A DNA stretch of 64,000 bases from CAYRQP01 sp964426545 (GCA_964426545.1 CAYRQP010000010.1:1-64000); one strand, 5' to 3'. Numbered from the stretch's first letter, positions 32,439-42,231 are shown. Translations and numbers: made by a program. The notes: generated by a model not told the origin, from the letters alone.

Positions 32439-33359
32439 ATGAAGAAATTTCAAGTGGGCAAAAGAGTCGTTGACCCTATACACGGAGCGGGAATAATTAC
32501 TGAAATATCAATGCAGAGAATATCAGGACAAATGATAGAATGTGTTGTGATTGACATTGTTGCCGGAAAGAAACGGGTTATTGTTCCTGTTGAAAACATG
32601 CAGGATACAGAACTCAGACCAATGGCAACTGAGAAAGAAATTCAAGATACTCTCGATGAACTTGTGTCTGAGCCAAAAGAACTCCCCAAAGACTGGCGGA
32701 GAAGAATTGAAAAACTGAAAGAGAAAGTCCATTCGGGAGAGCCTATGCAAATAGCACAAGCAATAAGGGACATCCTTGCCCGAGCTGAAAGCAAGAAGAT
32801 GAACCCGTCTGAAAAAAGAGTCCTGAATGAAGCACTCACACTTCTTGCAGGTGAGATTTCAGTTGTGCGGGAAGTAGACTGCAACTGGGCAAAAAAGATG
32901 ATCAAACAGCTATGCAGTGATAGCGTACATAGAATTGATGAGGAAACGGTAGATGAGAAAGAGGAAAAGGCAAAGGTAGAGGTGGAGCAATCGACCGGTA
33001 AGAAGAAAACTGAAGAAAAGAAGGAAACCGCAAAACCCGGGACTAAGTATGCAGCGAAGAAGAAAGCAACTGAAAAACCCAAACCGAAAACTCCCGTGAA
33101 GAAAAAGGCGGCAGCGAAACCCAAGAAGAAGGCACCCGGGAAGAAGAAAGCAACTGAAAAACCCAAACCGAAAACTCCCGTGAAGAAAAAGGCGNNNNNN
33201 NNNNNNNNNNNNNNNNNNNNNNNNNNNNNNNNNNNNNNNNNNNNNNNNNNNNNNNNNNNNNNNNNNNNNNNNNNNNNNNNNNNNNNNNNNNNNNCGAAAC
33301 CCAAGAAGAAGGCACCCGGGAAGAAGAAAGCAACTACTAAGCCGAAGAGGAAGAGTTAG
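32439..33359 (+). CDS. CarD/CdnL-family transcription regulator with histone-H1-like repeat tail
   Basis: The N-terminal 70 residues (FQVGKRVVDPIHGAGIITEI, KKRVIVPVENMQDTELRP) match the RNA-polymerase-interacting CarD/CdnL/TRCF domain, and residues 75-165 form the helical second domain (DWRRRIEKLKEKVHSGEP, SEKRVLNEALTLLAGE). From about residue 170 the protein becomes a Lys/Pro/Ala tail with a 28-residue unit (starting KKKATEKPKPKTPVKKKAAA). The tail is interrupted by a 100-N gap at 33195-33294; the frame is the same on both sides, but the true number of repeats is unknown. CarD proteins stabilise promoter open complexes; the H1-like tail suggests extra nonspecific DNA binding (inference). Confidence 0.85.
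   Translation: MKKFQVGKRVVDPIHGAGIITEISMQRISGQMIECVVIDIVAGKKRVIVPVENMQDTELRPMATEKEIQDTLDELVSEPKELPKDWRRRIEKLKEKVHSGEPMQIAQAIRDILARAESKKMNPSEKRVLNEALTLLAGEISVVREVDCNWAKKMIKQLCSDSVHRIDEETVDEKEEKAKVEVEQSTGKKKTEEKKETAKPGTKYAAKKKATEKPKPKTPVKKKAAAKPKKKAPGKKKATEKPKPKTPVKKKAXXXXXXXXXXXXXXXXXXXXXXXXXXXXXXXXXXKPKKKAPGKKKATTKPKRKS
33195..33294. other. Assembly gap (100 N) inside the CarD tail
   Basis: Exactly 100 N, a conventional placeholder rather than a measured size. The sequence on both sides belongs to the same 84-bp coding repeat, so the assembly probably broke in the repeat. The reading frame happens to be kept. Confidence 0.95.
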
Positions 33360-33369
33360 CTATTTCCAG

Positions 33370-34671
33370 ATGACCGGAAAGCAGAATATCGGCTTCGAGA
33401 TAGAATCCCCACCGATTGAAAGAGTAATACTCGTTCGGGTATTTCTCAAGAACAAGATTCCCGATGATATAACAAAGGCAGAACTTGTTTCCCTTGCAAT
33501 TACAGCGCGGTGTAAAGTCGTTTCTGAGATAACACAGAAACGCAATGCTCCTGACCGGTCGAGTTACATAGGAAAGGGAAAAGCTGAGGAAATCAAGCAG
33601 GCTGCTGAGTCAGAAGGAATAGATACACTCATCTTCAATACAGACCTTACTCCCGGACAGGCTACAAAACTCGAAGAGATTACCAATTGCAGAATAATCG
33701 ACAGAACAGAATTGATTCTCACGATATTTGCTGACAGAGCAAGAACAGCAGAAGCAAAACTGCAGATAGAACTGGCACAATTGAATTATTCTCTCCCCAG
33801 ACTTACAGGAATGTGGCATCACTTCTCGAGACTCGGTGCCGGCATAGGGACAAGAGGTCCCGGAGAGACGCAATTGGAGATTGACAGAAGACGCACCCGA
33901 GCAAGGATATCTCTTCTCGAGAAGAAACTCGAAGACATCGAAAAGCGCTGGGAGGTAATATCCTCGAAACGCAAGTCGATGTTCAGAGTGACTATAGTAG
34001 GCTATACCAATGTTGGAAAGAGCACATTGATGAATGCTCTATGCGGAACAGAAATTAACACGGTAGACAGACCGTTTGCTACTCTCGACACAACATCGAG
34101 ACGGCTTGAACTGGCGGACGGGAATACGGTTCTCTTTAGCGATACAGTTGGTTTTATCGATAATCTTCCGGAGACACTCTTAAAGAGTTTTCGCACGACT
34201 CTTGATGTTGCGAAAGAATCAGACCTTCTTCTCATAGCAGTCGACAGGTCAGCAGAAGACAGGAATCGACGACTGAGTATTGTCAAGAAGACCTTAAAGA
34301 AGATAGGTGTCGACAAAAACATACCAAGGTTGATTGTCTGGACGAAGTACGATGCTGTGAGTGAAGAAGATGCACCTGCCCGTGGAATCTGCGTATCGTC
34401 CCATTCCGGTTTTGGAATGGATGACTTGAAGAACGCCATCCTGAAACATCGGGATGAGTCACTCGACTGGTTTACAATGGAATTAAAATATCACGACAGC
34501 CATCTTGTGAACTGGCTCTATAAAAATTGTGTTGTCGGTGATATTCTGAACCGTGATGACGGGTCGGTCAAAATTACTGCCGGTGCTTTCAGGGGATATG
34601 AATCAGTAGCGGGAAGATTCAACAAAGGCGAAAGTGTGATATCAATAATTGAAAGCCGCCCGTTTACATAA
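33370..34671 (+). CDS. hflX: GTPase HflX
   Basis: Ribosome-associated GTPase that rescues or splits stalled ribosomes. N-terminal HflX domain with SYIGKGKAEEIK and FNTDLTPGQ; the signature RLGAGIGTRGPGETQLEIDR; then the G domain with GYTNVGKSTLMNAL (G1), FATLDTTSR (G2/switch I), DTVGFIDNLP (G3) and WTKYD (G4). Length 433 is typical. It follows the CarD gene by ten bases and converges on pmbA, with which it overlaps by eight bases. Confidence 0.95.
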   Translation: MTGKQNIGFEIESPPIERVILVRVFLKNKIPDDITKAELVSLAITARCKVVSEITQKRNAPDRSSYIGKGKAEEIKQAAESEGIDTLIFNTDLTPGQATKLEEITNCRIIDRTELILTIFADRARTAEAKLQIELAQLNYSLPRLTGMWHHFSRLGAGIGTRGPGETQLEIDRRRTRARISLLEKKLEDIEKRWEVISSKRKSMFRVTIVGYTNVGKSTLMNALCGTEINTVDRPFATLDTTSRRLELADGNTVLFSDTVGFIDNLPETLLKSFRTTLDVAKESDLLLIAVDRSAEDRNRRLSIVKKTLKKIGVDKNIPRLIVWTKYDAVSEEDAPARGICVSSHSGFGMDDLKNAILKHRDESLDWFTMELKYHDSHLVNWLYKNCVVGDILNRDDGSVKITAGAFRGYESVAGRFNKGESVISIIESRPFT

Positions 34672-35965
34672 TATTGAACTCAATACCACCTGTAGATATG
34701 AACGGCAGCAGGTCTGTTCCGACCGGGAATAAGTCTGCACCCACATTGAAAACATTGGCGATGATATCGTAGAAGTTTCCTTTCACCAGAAGATTTTCTA
34801 TGCATCCGACTATCTCTCCTCCAGAAATACACAGTGCCGTATCAGTACTGAATGAGAAATCACCTATGAGAACGTTCCCCCGGACATTTCTTGGAATATC
34901 TGTAAGAATGATACCATCGGGAATATCCCCGACCATTTCTTCGAAGGAAGCCATCCCCGGCTCCATTACGAGATTAGTACATACGGGCTGAGGCTGTGAA
35001 TCCAGGTTTCGTCCTGCATTTCCTGTCGGCTCGATTCCTGAGAAGACTGCGCCTGTCAAATCATAGAGAAAGCCGGCAAAGACTCCTTTATCGATCAATG
35101 TTCGGTTTGCTGTGGGAACACCTTCGGCATCGAAAGGAGCTGATGCAGGCCCCTGAAGCATCCGTGGGAGGTCTGAGAGCGTAACCTGTTCCGGAGCCAT
35201 CCTTTCTTTGTGCATATTCCGGAGGGGATTTGTACTTGAAAGGGGATTTGCCGCCCCCGCCTTGAATGTTTGAAGCAGTTTATGCAACACTGCGGGAGAG
35301 AGTATGACAGGAATGCTGTTTTCGAGAACAGGTTTAACAAGGTGAGTGTTCTTCGCAAAAAGAAGAATACTCTCAAGTAATTTCCATAATTCCAGATCAT
35401 CAAGAGTACCGATGGCTCCATTCGAAGAAAGTGTACAGACACCATCTCGAATTGGAAGAAACACGTGAAAGTTCCATTCCATGAAGTTCTTGGAATATTT
35501 CCCGCGAAAGCCCTCTGAGTTGAGAAGATTAAATGTTCTCTCAATAACAGAAAGAGATCCAAAAACCTCAGCAAAAGGAGATATGTTAAGTATTTCAGCT
35601 TTGAAATTTGCCGTTATGTTAGCCATCTCGCTGTACTCAAGTTCGGTAAGGGACGGGTCTATGAGTTCTATCTCCTTAATATCCTGTGGCTGGGTAAAGG
35701 AGAAATTCACATTTGGTCCGGTCCCGGATGAGCCTATCGCCATTTCAACCAGTTTATCCATACTGTCAGTCATCATACATCCGGCTGTTCCAAGTTTGCC
35801 GTATCTTATAATCCTCAAACCCAAGCCACTTGATAGATTAGAAGAATATGTCGTTTCAGACCTATCAGATAAAAGAACCCGTCTTTCCGAACCGGTAATA
35901 CACAATATTTCAGAAGAACTTGAGACTTCTTTTGAAAGTTTAAGGATTTGCTCTGTGTGTGTCAT
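34664..35965 (-). CDS. pmbA: TldE/PmbA-family metalloprotease subunit
   Basis: 433 residues, the non-zinc-binding partner of TldD in the heterodimeric protease that degrades unfolded peptides and matures microcins. The segments PSGLGLRIIRYGKLG-like SGLGLRIIRYGKLG, GVPTANRTLIDKGVFAGFL and the C-terminal IANVFNVGADLFPVGTD are typical of the TldD/PmbA fold. It lacks the HExxxH motif present in its upstream neighbour, as expected for TldE. Directly downstream of tldD (nine bases). Confidence 0.88.
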   Translation of the reverse strand: MTHTEQILKLSKEVSSSSEILCITGSERRVLLSDRSETTYSSNLSSGLGLRIIRYGKLGTAGCMMTDSMDKLVEMAIGSSGTGPNVNFSFTQPQDIKEIELIDPSLTELEYSEMANITANFKAEILNISPFAEVFGSLSVIERTFNLLNSEGFRGKYSKNFMEWNFHVFLPIRDGVCTLSSNGAIGTLDDLELWKLLESILLFAKNTHLVKPVLENSIPVILSPAVLHKLLQTFKAGAANPLSSTNPLRNMHKERMAPEQVTLSDLPRMLQGPASAPFDAEGVPTANRTLIDKGVFAGFLYDLTGAVFSGIEPTGNAGRNLDSQPQPVCTNLVMEPGMASFEEMVGDIPDGIILTDIPRNVRGNVLIGDFSFSTDTALCISGGEIVGCIENLLVKGNFYDIIANVFNVGADLFPVGTDLLPFISTGGIEFNIM

Positions 35966-35974
35966 TCCTTCTTC

Positions 35975-37348
35975 CTATCGGGCATGAACTTTGTCTATGA
36001 GAATGTGCGGTCCGCCGTAACTTATAGGCAGATTACAATATGTGTCTTTGAAGCCTCCACCCATGCCGCTGTACAGAATTTTATCATTGGCTATCCCGTT
36101 TATCAGATTGAGAATGTCGAATATTCTTCCTGATATCGTCACGGGTTCGACGGATTTTACGGTAACTCCACTGTTAACTTTCCATGCAGACTCACAGGTA
36201 ACAGAGAATTTGTTGAAATCAGCGCTTCCCGAAAGCACTCCCTTCAGATACAGCCCAGTTCCCATTTTCTGAAAGAGAGAATCGAGAGAAAGGTCGCCGG
36301 GTAACATGAAAGTACAGCTCGTTCTCACAGAAGGCGGAGAAGTTATCCGGGATGCCCGTGCATTTCCTGTATTTGCGGCACCTGCATTTCCCGCAGTATG
36401 CATAGAATGGAGGATACCGGAAGTCTTGCCTTTTTTAACGAGTACTGTTCTTTGTCCGGCGGTACCTTCGTCATCCCATGCATAACTCCCAGGCATTTCA
36501 AAATAGGACGAGTCATCAATGATTCCGAGTTGTTCCGGACCGATCCTCGTACCGAAGGCAAGTATGTCATCGAAGGCTGGAAGCAGCAGTCTTGTGTCCG
36601 CTTCACTTAGATGTCCGATGGCCTCATGGACCAGTATTCCCGTAAGTTCCGGGTGCAAAATGACGCGGTGCATCCCCGCTTCTATTGTCTCGCTGTTTCG
36701 CGTATTACTGAACTCGGTGATCATATCCTCGATTGAGTTTTCCCTGTTGCGGACATTCTCGAATCCGCCGCGGCACGAGATATTTCGGGATATTCCGGAT
36801 GGAGCGTTCATCTGCAGATGTAACCCGCAGATATTTTCGATTTCTGTAATATCAGTGCCCATATTGTTAATGACTGTTTTTTCACGTATGTACTCACTAT
36901 ATGAAGCAGATGCAGAAATGTCGCGTGATGCCGAATCCAGTAATTCTGCATATCTCCTACACAAAAACTCCTTGTCCTTCAAAAGTACATCGTTTAAGGA
37001 CTCGAGAACCGGAGGATTAAAAATGTCTGTTACGGGTTTGACAGCAGGTAAGTCGAAACGGTTTGCCTGCGGATGATCGTCGACAAGGGTTAGTGCTTTT
37101 TTGAATGCCGGTTCAATTCCGTCTATGCCGACGAACCCGGCAATTCCCCAGACACCGTCTGAAAAGACCCTGATTAGTCCGCCTTCTTCAATGAATGAAT
37201 GAGATTGCGGATATACATTACTTCCAGTCGCAAAATCGATATCCAGAGATGTCCGTTCTTCAAGGCGTATGTCTATAAAATCTGATTCGACTGTTTTTAT
37301 CAATTTTTCAGCGGTTTCTCTCAATTTATCCATTTGCCGGTTAATCAA
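35975..37348 (-). CDS. tldD: Metalloprotease TldD
   Basis: Catalytic subunit of the TldD/TldE protease. The zinc motif is in LVHEAIGHLSEAD (HEAIGH), followed by the conserved DEGTAGQRTVLVKKGKTSGILHS. Length about 457. The upstream gene stop (TGA at 37345-37347) overlaps a TTG start at 37348; an ATG at 37333 is the alternative start. The N-terminal domain (VESDFIDIRLEERTSLDI) fits the family. Operon order: TPR gene, tldD, pmbA. Confidence 0.9.
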   Translation of the reverse strand: MINRQMDKLRETAEKLIKTVESDFIDIRLEERTSLDIDFATGSNVYPQSHSFIEEGGLIRVFSDGVWGIAGFVGIDGIEPAFKKALTLVDDHPQANRFDLPAVKPVTDIFNPPVLESLNDVLLKDKEFLCRRYAELLDSASRDISASASYSEYIREKTVINNMGTDITEIENICGLHLQMNAPSGISRNISCRGGFENVRNRENSIEDMITEFSNTRNSETIEAGMHRVILHPELTGILVHEAIGHLSEADTRLLLPAFDDILAFGTRIGPEQLGIIDDSSYFEMPGSYAWDDEGTAGQRTVLVKKGKTSGILHSMHTAGNAGAANTGNARASRITSPPSVRTSCTFMLPGDLSLDSLFQKMGTGLYLKGVLSGSADFNKFSVTCESAWKVNSGVTVKSVEPVTISGRIFDILNLINGIANDKILYSGMGGGFKDTYCNLPISYGGPHILIDKVHAR

Positions 37349-38082
37349 TCTTCAGGGAAATATCTTCCGGATTCGGCAAGGTCATCGAGTACAATCCTGC
37401 ATGAATCCGCATGAACACCATCGGGGGCAAGATAGAGATATTGGTGTATTGAAGTAACAGCTCTTTGATAATCACTCCACTTCAGATAGACTTTTGCGAG
37501 TCCCCAGAGGGCTGGGGAGTAACCTGATTCAGCAACGGGGAAGAGGATATTGCGTGCTTCGTGGTCCCGGGAGGTGCATAGATAAATGGAAGCAAGGAGC
37601 ACCGATGCTTCGAAACGAACATCACTCTCATCGAGACATTTTACAAGCCAGAATTCAGCTGCCGATGTATCTGCGACTGCAATTGATGTCTCTCCGCAGA
37701 GAAGCCATATAGATGGTATAGTGGGTGCCCTGTTGAAAGCGCTGTCTGCCATGGCGGCAGCTTCTGCAGGGGCATGGTTTTGGAGAAATAACTCAGCCAG
37801 CTTCTCATACCCAAGATAATTATCGGGACAGGCTTCGATATATTCCAGGAAGTAAGATTCTGCTAGATTCCATGATTCTCGCTCTATGTATACAAGTCCG
37901 AGCCCCAGAATCGCCACCGCACAGTCGGGAGAAAGTTCGAGAGACTCAGTAAACTCCTGTTCAGCCTGTTCAGTCAAACCCTGGTTCAGATAAGCCATAC
38001 CGGTGTCCAGGTGCAGTTGTGCCAGTGTCTCATCGATTTCAGTAGAACCTGCTGCAAATAGAATCAAAATAAGTATAGCCAT
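37345..38082 (-). CDS. Exported TPR-repeat protein
   Basis: About 245 residues from the ATG at 38082, which gives a short signal peptide (MAILILILFAAGS); an ATG ten codons upstream is in frame but gives a less convincing leader. Tandem TPR units run through the protein, for example TGMAYLNQGLTEQAEQEFTE, GLVYIERESWNLAESYF, AEAAAMADSAFNRAPT and VYLKWSDYQRAVTSI. Such proteins are scaffolds; no partner can be named. It is upstream of and coupled to tldD. Confidence 0.72.
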   Translation of the reverse strand: MAILILILFAAGSTEIDETLAQLHLDTGMAYLNQGLTEQAEQEFTESLELSPDCAVAILGLGLVYIERESWNLAESYFLEYIEACPDNYLGYEKLAELFLQNHAPAEAAAMADSAFNRAPTIPSIWLLCGETSIAVADTSAAEFWLVKCLDESDVRFEASVLLASIYLCTSRDHEARNILFPVAESGYSPALWGLAKVYLKWSDYQRAVTSIHQYLYLAPDGVHADSCRIVLDDLAESGRYFPED

Positions 38083-38199
38083 TTGTCTGTCTTTCCCTGT
38101 TTCCCACAACATACAACATCACATCATCAGTATGTATATTATACTGTATTGTAATATGTAACATAATGAATCTATTTATTTTTTGACGATTGGAAGAAT

Positions 38200-39558
38200 A
38201 TGGAGAAATACGACCTTGCTGTAATCGGGGGAGGACCTGCCGGCTATGTACCTGCCATCAGGGCAGCGAAATACGGCAAAAAGGTAATCGTCATCGAAGA
38301 GGATGAAATCGGCGGTACCTGTCTAAATTACGGATGCATTCCGACGAAGACTCTTATAGCAAGTACATCCCTTCTGCGTCATGCAGCAGCCGCGAAACGG
38401 TTCGGTCTCGAAGGCAATCTCACATTTTCATGGGAGCATCTTGCACGCAGGAAGAACAGGGTCGTCAGCAGGCTCAGAAAAGGTATCGAATTGCATTTCA
38501 GGAATATGGGAATTACACTTCTTCGTGAGCATGGCATCATTAAAGAACGCGATTTGGTAGTTGCCGGCGGAGAAGAGATAAATACGTCCAATATAATTCT
38601 CGCCCCGGGTTCTCTGCCTTTCATGCCGGGGCAACTCGGTATTGAAGGGACGCTAAACAGCACAGATGTACTCGATTGGACGGAACTTCCGGAATCCCTG
38701 ATAATTGTGGGTGGTGGGGTAATTGGCTGTGAATTTGCATCCATCTTTGCTGCACTGGGAGTTTCAGTCACAATAGTCGAGGTGCTTCCCGACATTCTTC
38801 CCGGAATCGACGCGGATGTCACCGAAGTGATCAGAAAATCACTTACAAGAAACAGAATAAAGATATTGACGGGAAACGGTGCTGAGTCTGTCGATATTGC
38901 AGATAATTCAGCTTCCGTAATGCTGTCTGACAGCACAGAACTTTCCGCAGATTCTCTTCTGGTTGCAATAGGCAGGAAACCCCGGATTTCCGACCTGGGA
39001 CTTGAAGATTCCGGAGTCGAGTTTACAAAAAACGGGATAACAGCTGACGAGTACCAAATGACAAACCTGCCCGGTGTTTATACATCGGGAGATGTTACAG
39101 GCAAATGGCAGCTGGCTCACGCCGGAAGTGCGCAGGCTCTGGTTGCAGTGAATCACATGTTTGCAGACGGAAAACGAACTATAAATCCCGACATGATGTC
39201 AGGATGCATCTTCACAAGTCCGGAGATTGCGACCGTGGGACCGGGAGAGGATGAATGGAAACAGCGGGGAATTGCTGTTCACTGTGAATACTCGAGATAC
39301 ATTGCAAACGGCAAAGCGGTTGGAATGAACGAGACAGAAGGCTTCATAAAACTGATTGCCCGTGACAGCGATAATGTTGTAGTCGGAGTTCAGATTGTTG
39401 GAGCAGATGCAAGCAGTCTCGTAGGAGAAGCCGTGATTGCGGTCAATGCAGGCGTCCGGGCTGAACAGATAGGTGAAATGATTCATCCGCACCCGACATT
39501 ATCAGAACTTTTCATGGAAGCCGGCGAAGCATTCGGTGCGGGGTCGATTCATGGATAG
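38200..39558 (+). CDS. lpdA: Dihydrolipoamide dehydrogenase
   Basis: FAD flavoprotein that reoxidises lipoyl groups in 2-oxoacid dehydrogenase or glycine cleavage complexes. FAD loop AVIGGGPAGY, redox disulfide GGTCLNYGCIPTKTL, NAD-binding IIVGGGVIGCEFASIF and the C-terminal HPHPTLSE with the catalytic His-Glu pair are intact. Length 452 is usual. No E1/E2 or glycine-cleavage genes are next to it. Close homologs such as mercuric reductase are less likely because the typical N-terminal metal domain is absent. Confidence 0.93.
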   Translation: MEKYDLAVIGGGPAGYVPAIRAAKYGKKVIVIEEDEIGGTCLNYGCIPTKTLIASTSLLRHAAAAKRFGLEGNLTFSWEHLARRKNRVVSRLRKGIELHFRNMGITLLREHGIIKERDLVVAGGEEINTSNIILAPGSLPFMPGQLGIEGTLNSTDVLDWTELPESLIIVGGGVIGCEFASIFAALGVSVTIVEVLPDILPGIDADVTEVIRKSLTRNRIKILTGNGAESVDIADNSASVMLSDSTELSADSLLVAIGRKPRISDLGLEDSGVEFTKNGITADEYQMTNLPGVYTSGDVTGKWQLAHAGSAQALVAVNHMFADGKRTINPDMMSGCIFTSPEIATVGPGEDEWKQRGIAVHCEYSRYIANGKAVGMNETEGFIKLIARDSDNVVVGVQIVGADASSLVGEAVIAVNAGVRAEQIGEMIHPHPTLSELFMEAGEAFGAGSIHG

Positions 39559-40339
39559 CAAACCTTCAGGAACAATAGAGGAGTTGATTGCTCTTGTCAA
39601 AAAACTCAGAAGTCCTAAAGGATGCAGCTGGGACAGGAAACAGACAGTAAGTTCACTCCGCCCTTTCATGCTCGAAGAAGCCTATGAAGTTGCGGATGCT
39701 TCCGAAAGGGAAGACTGGAATATGCTGAAGGGAGAACTCGGAGACCTTCTACTGCATGTAGTAATGGCGGCGTTGATCTGTGAAGAGGATGATCTGTTTA
39801 CCTTAAGCGATGTTGTTAAAGGTATCTCTGAAAAACTTATCCGTCGTCATCCGCATGTATTCGACGAGACTTCGTCTCTTTCTCCCGAAGAGGTAGAACA
39901 GCAGTGGGAATCGATCAAATCGAAAGAGAAGAAGGAAGACAAAGAAGGCTTTTTCTGTTCGATTCCGGGTGGAATGCCCGCACTTCAGACTGCGTGGCGG
40001 ATTCAACAGCGGGCTGCGGAAGTCGGTTTCGACTGGCCGGATGCAGAAGGGGCTTTGAATAAAGTGCACGAAGAACTCGGGGAACTCGGAGAATCCCTTG
40101 AAACGGGGAAAGAAGAAGAAATAAAGGAAGAAATGGGCGATGTCCTCTTCAGTATGGTAAACTACTGCCGTCTCACGGGATTAGAGCCGGAAAATACACT
40201 CCGCCACACAAACAGAAAATTCATGAGGAGATTCACTGAAATGGAACTTATTTTAAGCGAAAATGGTTTAAAAATAGAAGATGCTTCGCTGATTCAAATG
40301 GAAGATGCGTGGCAGAAAGCAAAGAGCATTACCGGATAA
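39551..40339 (+). CDS. mazG: Nucleoside triphosphate pyrophosphohydrolase MazG
   Basis: House-cleaning hydrolase acting on noncanonical and canonical NTPs. Two helical MazG repeats: LRSPKGCSWDRKQT, EEAYEVADASE, GELGDLLLHVVM (Mg-binding EExxE/ExxD pattern) and a second half with VHEELGELGESL and KEEMGDVLFSMVNYCR. The typical size is 262 residues. The ATG at 39551 lies within the end of lpdA (eight-base overlap), so it is coupled. Confidence 0.93.
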   Translation: MDSKPSGTIEELIALVKKLRSPKGCSWDRKQTVSSLRPFMLEEAYEVADASEREDWNMLKGELGDLLLHVVMAALICEEDDLFTLSDVVKGISEKLIRRHPHVFDETSSLSPEEVEQQWESIKSKEKKEDKEGFFCSIPGGMPALQTAWRIQQRAAEVGFDWPDAEGALNKVHEELGELGESLETGKEEEIKEEMGDVLFSMVNYCRLTGLEPENTLRHTNRKFMRRFTEMELILSENGLKIEDASLIQMEDAWQKAKSITG

Positions 40340-40369
40340 TTGACAAAACCGCTGATGATACACTATGTT
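40340..40369 (+). promoter_or_regulatory. Likely promoter of the first subtilase gene
   Basis: TTGACA (40340-40345) directly after the mazG stop, an 18-base spacer and TATGTT (40364-40369). It would start transcription about 38 bases before the TTG start at 40415. Confidence 0.45.
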
Positions 40370-40414
40370 ATCATGTTGACAAGGGGTTGTCGGGGGGGCA
40401 TTAGGGAGAATATC

Positions 40415-42163
40415 TTGAAACTTTATATCTTACTGGTTCTCATGGCCACCGCCTCTGTTTTTGCAGGTGTGATCACACCTGAACTCGAAACCGAAATGGC
40501 TTATGCGACCGATGGTGAATTACTGCGCGTACTAATCAGACCCGTTGGCAGAGCAGACCTCGATTTTATCGAGAATGCATCACGCGGACTGGACAGGGAC
40601 AGCAGAAGAGAAATAGCATCAGATGTGATGAAGGATTTTGCCGAATATTCACAATCGCGCATAATCTCACAACTTGAATCGTTTTCATCTGAAAATGTTT
40701 TTGACATACACCCCTTCTGGATAGCTAATGCAGTGGCAGTATCTGCATCACCTGCTGTAATCAGGGAAATCGCAGAACGCGAAGATGTGCTTTATGTCAG
40801 ATTCATGTCCCCAAACGATATTTTGATAGAACCTGTAGATATTGTAAATCCGGCTCCTCCCGTAGACGGCAATGCATGGGGTGTCGATAAGATAGGTGCA
40901 CCGGATGTCTGGGCAATGGGATATGAAGGTAGCGGAATAATCGTCAGTGTCGTAGACACCGGTGTTAATTACAATCACTTAGACCTTCACAACAATATGT
41001 GGCATGATACCGATGCAGGCTATCATTACGGCTGGGACTTCGAAGACGGTGACGGTGACCCGATGGACTCGTACGGGCACGGAACTCACTGCGCCGGTAG
41101 TGTTGCAAGCGACGGGACAGCAGGAACAGTCTGTGGTGTCGCTCCTTCCGCAACTATTATGGCTCTTCGCGTAGGTGTTTCTTTCAGCGATGAACAGGAT
41201 GTCTGGGATGCTTTCCAATTCAGCATCGACAATGATGCCGATGTAATATCCACATCCCTCGGATGGCCGCAGAGTCAGTCTCCGCAGCGATTCGAGTGGC
41301 GCGAGATAGAAGAGAATGTTCTTGTCGCCGGCATCATTCACTCGATTGCAGCAGGTAATGAAGGTGGCAACACGGGGCAGCCGTTCGATATAAGAACACC
41401 CGGAGACTGTCCGCCGCCGTGGCTTCATCCCGATCAGACCACAACCGGCGGATTATCTGCTTGCGTAACAGTCGGAGCAACGGATAGCAATGACAATCTC
41501 GCATATTTCTCAAGTGTGGGCTACTCTACCTGGCTGTATGATGCTCCCTGGAATGACTATGAAGATACATCCCCTGCAATAGGTTTGATTGACCCGGATA
41601 TATGCGGTCCGGGAGTTGATATCGTGAGCTGCAATTATTCTAATCCCTCCGGTTATACGACCTTGAGCGGAACTTCAATGGCAACACCGCACCTTGCAGG
41701 ATGCATGGCCCTTATGCTCGAGGCAAACCCATACCTGTCACCGGCACAGATAGATTCACTACTCGAAGTTACAAGTCTCGACCTGGGAACTACGGGGAAG
41801 GACAACCAGTACGGTTCGGGAAGAGTGCAGATATACGAAGCTGTTCTCGGAGCACTCAGCGTGGGTGTGGAGAATGCAGCGGGAAGTGTTCCACCGCCCG
41901 GTGTTGTGCTTTCACTCACCGGCAGAAACCCTGTATCATCTTCAGTCGCCTTCAATTTGTACACGGGAATTACAGGGGACATGAACATCTCTGTTTACGA
42001 TATCTCAGGCAGGGAAGTCGCAACTGTTTCATCAGGAAGAATTGAACAGGGAACGCATAGTTATCTATGGACAGTTCCTGAAAATACAGGTTCCGGAATC
42101 TACTTCTTGATTGCAGCCAATGGTGCCGGTGCGGACAAGATACAGCTGACGGTAATTAGATAA
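40415..42163 (+). CDS. Secreted subtilisin-like serine protease (S8), copy 1, with C-terminal sorting-type domain
   Basis: About 582 residues from TTG 40415 (AGGGAG well placed), which gives a clean signal peptide (MKLYILLVLMATASVFAG). A pro-region of about 120 residues precedes the S8 domain with Asp181 (VSVVDTGVNYNH), His222 (DSYGHGTHCAGS) and Ser421 (LSGTSMATPHLAG). The last 80 residues form a FlgD/T9SS-type beta domain (MNISVYDISGREVATV, GTHSYLWTVPE, GSGIYFLIA). An exported protease whose cargo domain is probably recognised by a dedicated secretion or anchoring system. Closely related to the next gene. Confidence 0.9.
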   Translation: MKLYILLVLMATASVFAGVITPELETEMAYATDGELLRVLIRPVGRADLDFIENASRGLDRDSRREIASDVMKDFAEYSQSRIISQLESFSSENVFDIHPFWIANAVAVSASPAVIREIAEREDVLYVRFMSPNDILIEPVDIVNPAPPVDGNAWGVDKIGAPDVWAMGYEGSGIIVSVVDTGVNYNHLDLHNNMWHDTDAGYHYGWDFEDGDGDPMDSYGHGTHCAGSVASDGTAGTVCGVAPSATIMALRVGVSFSDEQDVWDAFQFSIDNDADVISTSLGWPQSQSPQRFEWREIEENVLVAGIIHSIAAGNEGGNTGQPFDIRTPGDCPPPWLHPDQTTTGGLSACVTVGATDSNDNLAYFSSVGYSTWLYDAPWNDYEDTSPAIGLIDPDICGPGVDIVSCNYSNPSGYTTLSGTSMATPHLAGCMALMLEANPYLSPAQIDSLLEVTSLDLGTTGKDNQYGSGRVQIYEAVLGALSVGVENAAGSVPPPGVVLSLTGRNPVSSSVAFNLYTGITGDMNISVYDISGREVATVSSGRIEQGTHSYLWTVPENTGSGIYFLIAANGAGADKIQLTVIR

Positions 42164-42171
42164 TGCTTAAC

Positions 42172-42194
42172 GGGACACGAAGAAATCGTGTCCC
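42172..42194. repeat. GGGACACGA hairpin, REP-like copy 1
   Basis: GGGACACGA, loop AGAAA, TCGTGTCCC: a perfect nine-base-pair stem just after the first subtilase gene. Confidence 0.75.
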
Positions 42195-42231
42195 TATAGG
42201 ATAGCTGGATACTTGATTCGTCATGTTTCAT

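Noticed and set aside
33060..33350. 84-bp repeats in the CarD gene as a possible CRISPR or satellite
   Set aside because: The repeats are in frame, encode the KPA-rich tail and lack spacers.
38183..38188. TTGACG hexamer upstream of lpdA
   Set aside because: It is only about 12 bases before the start codon, too close to serve as a -35 element for that gene.
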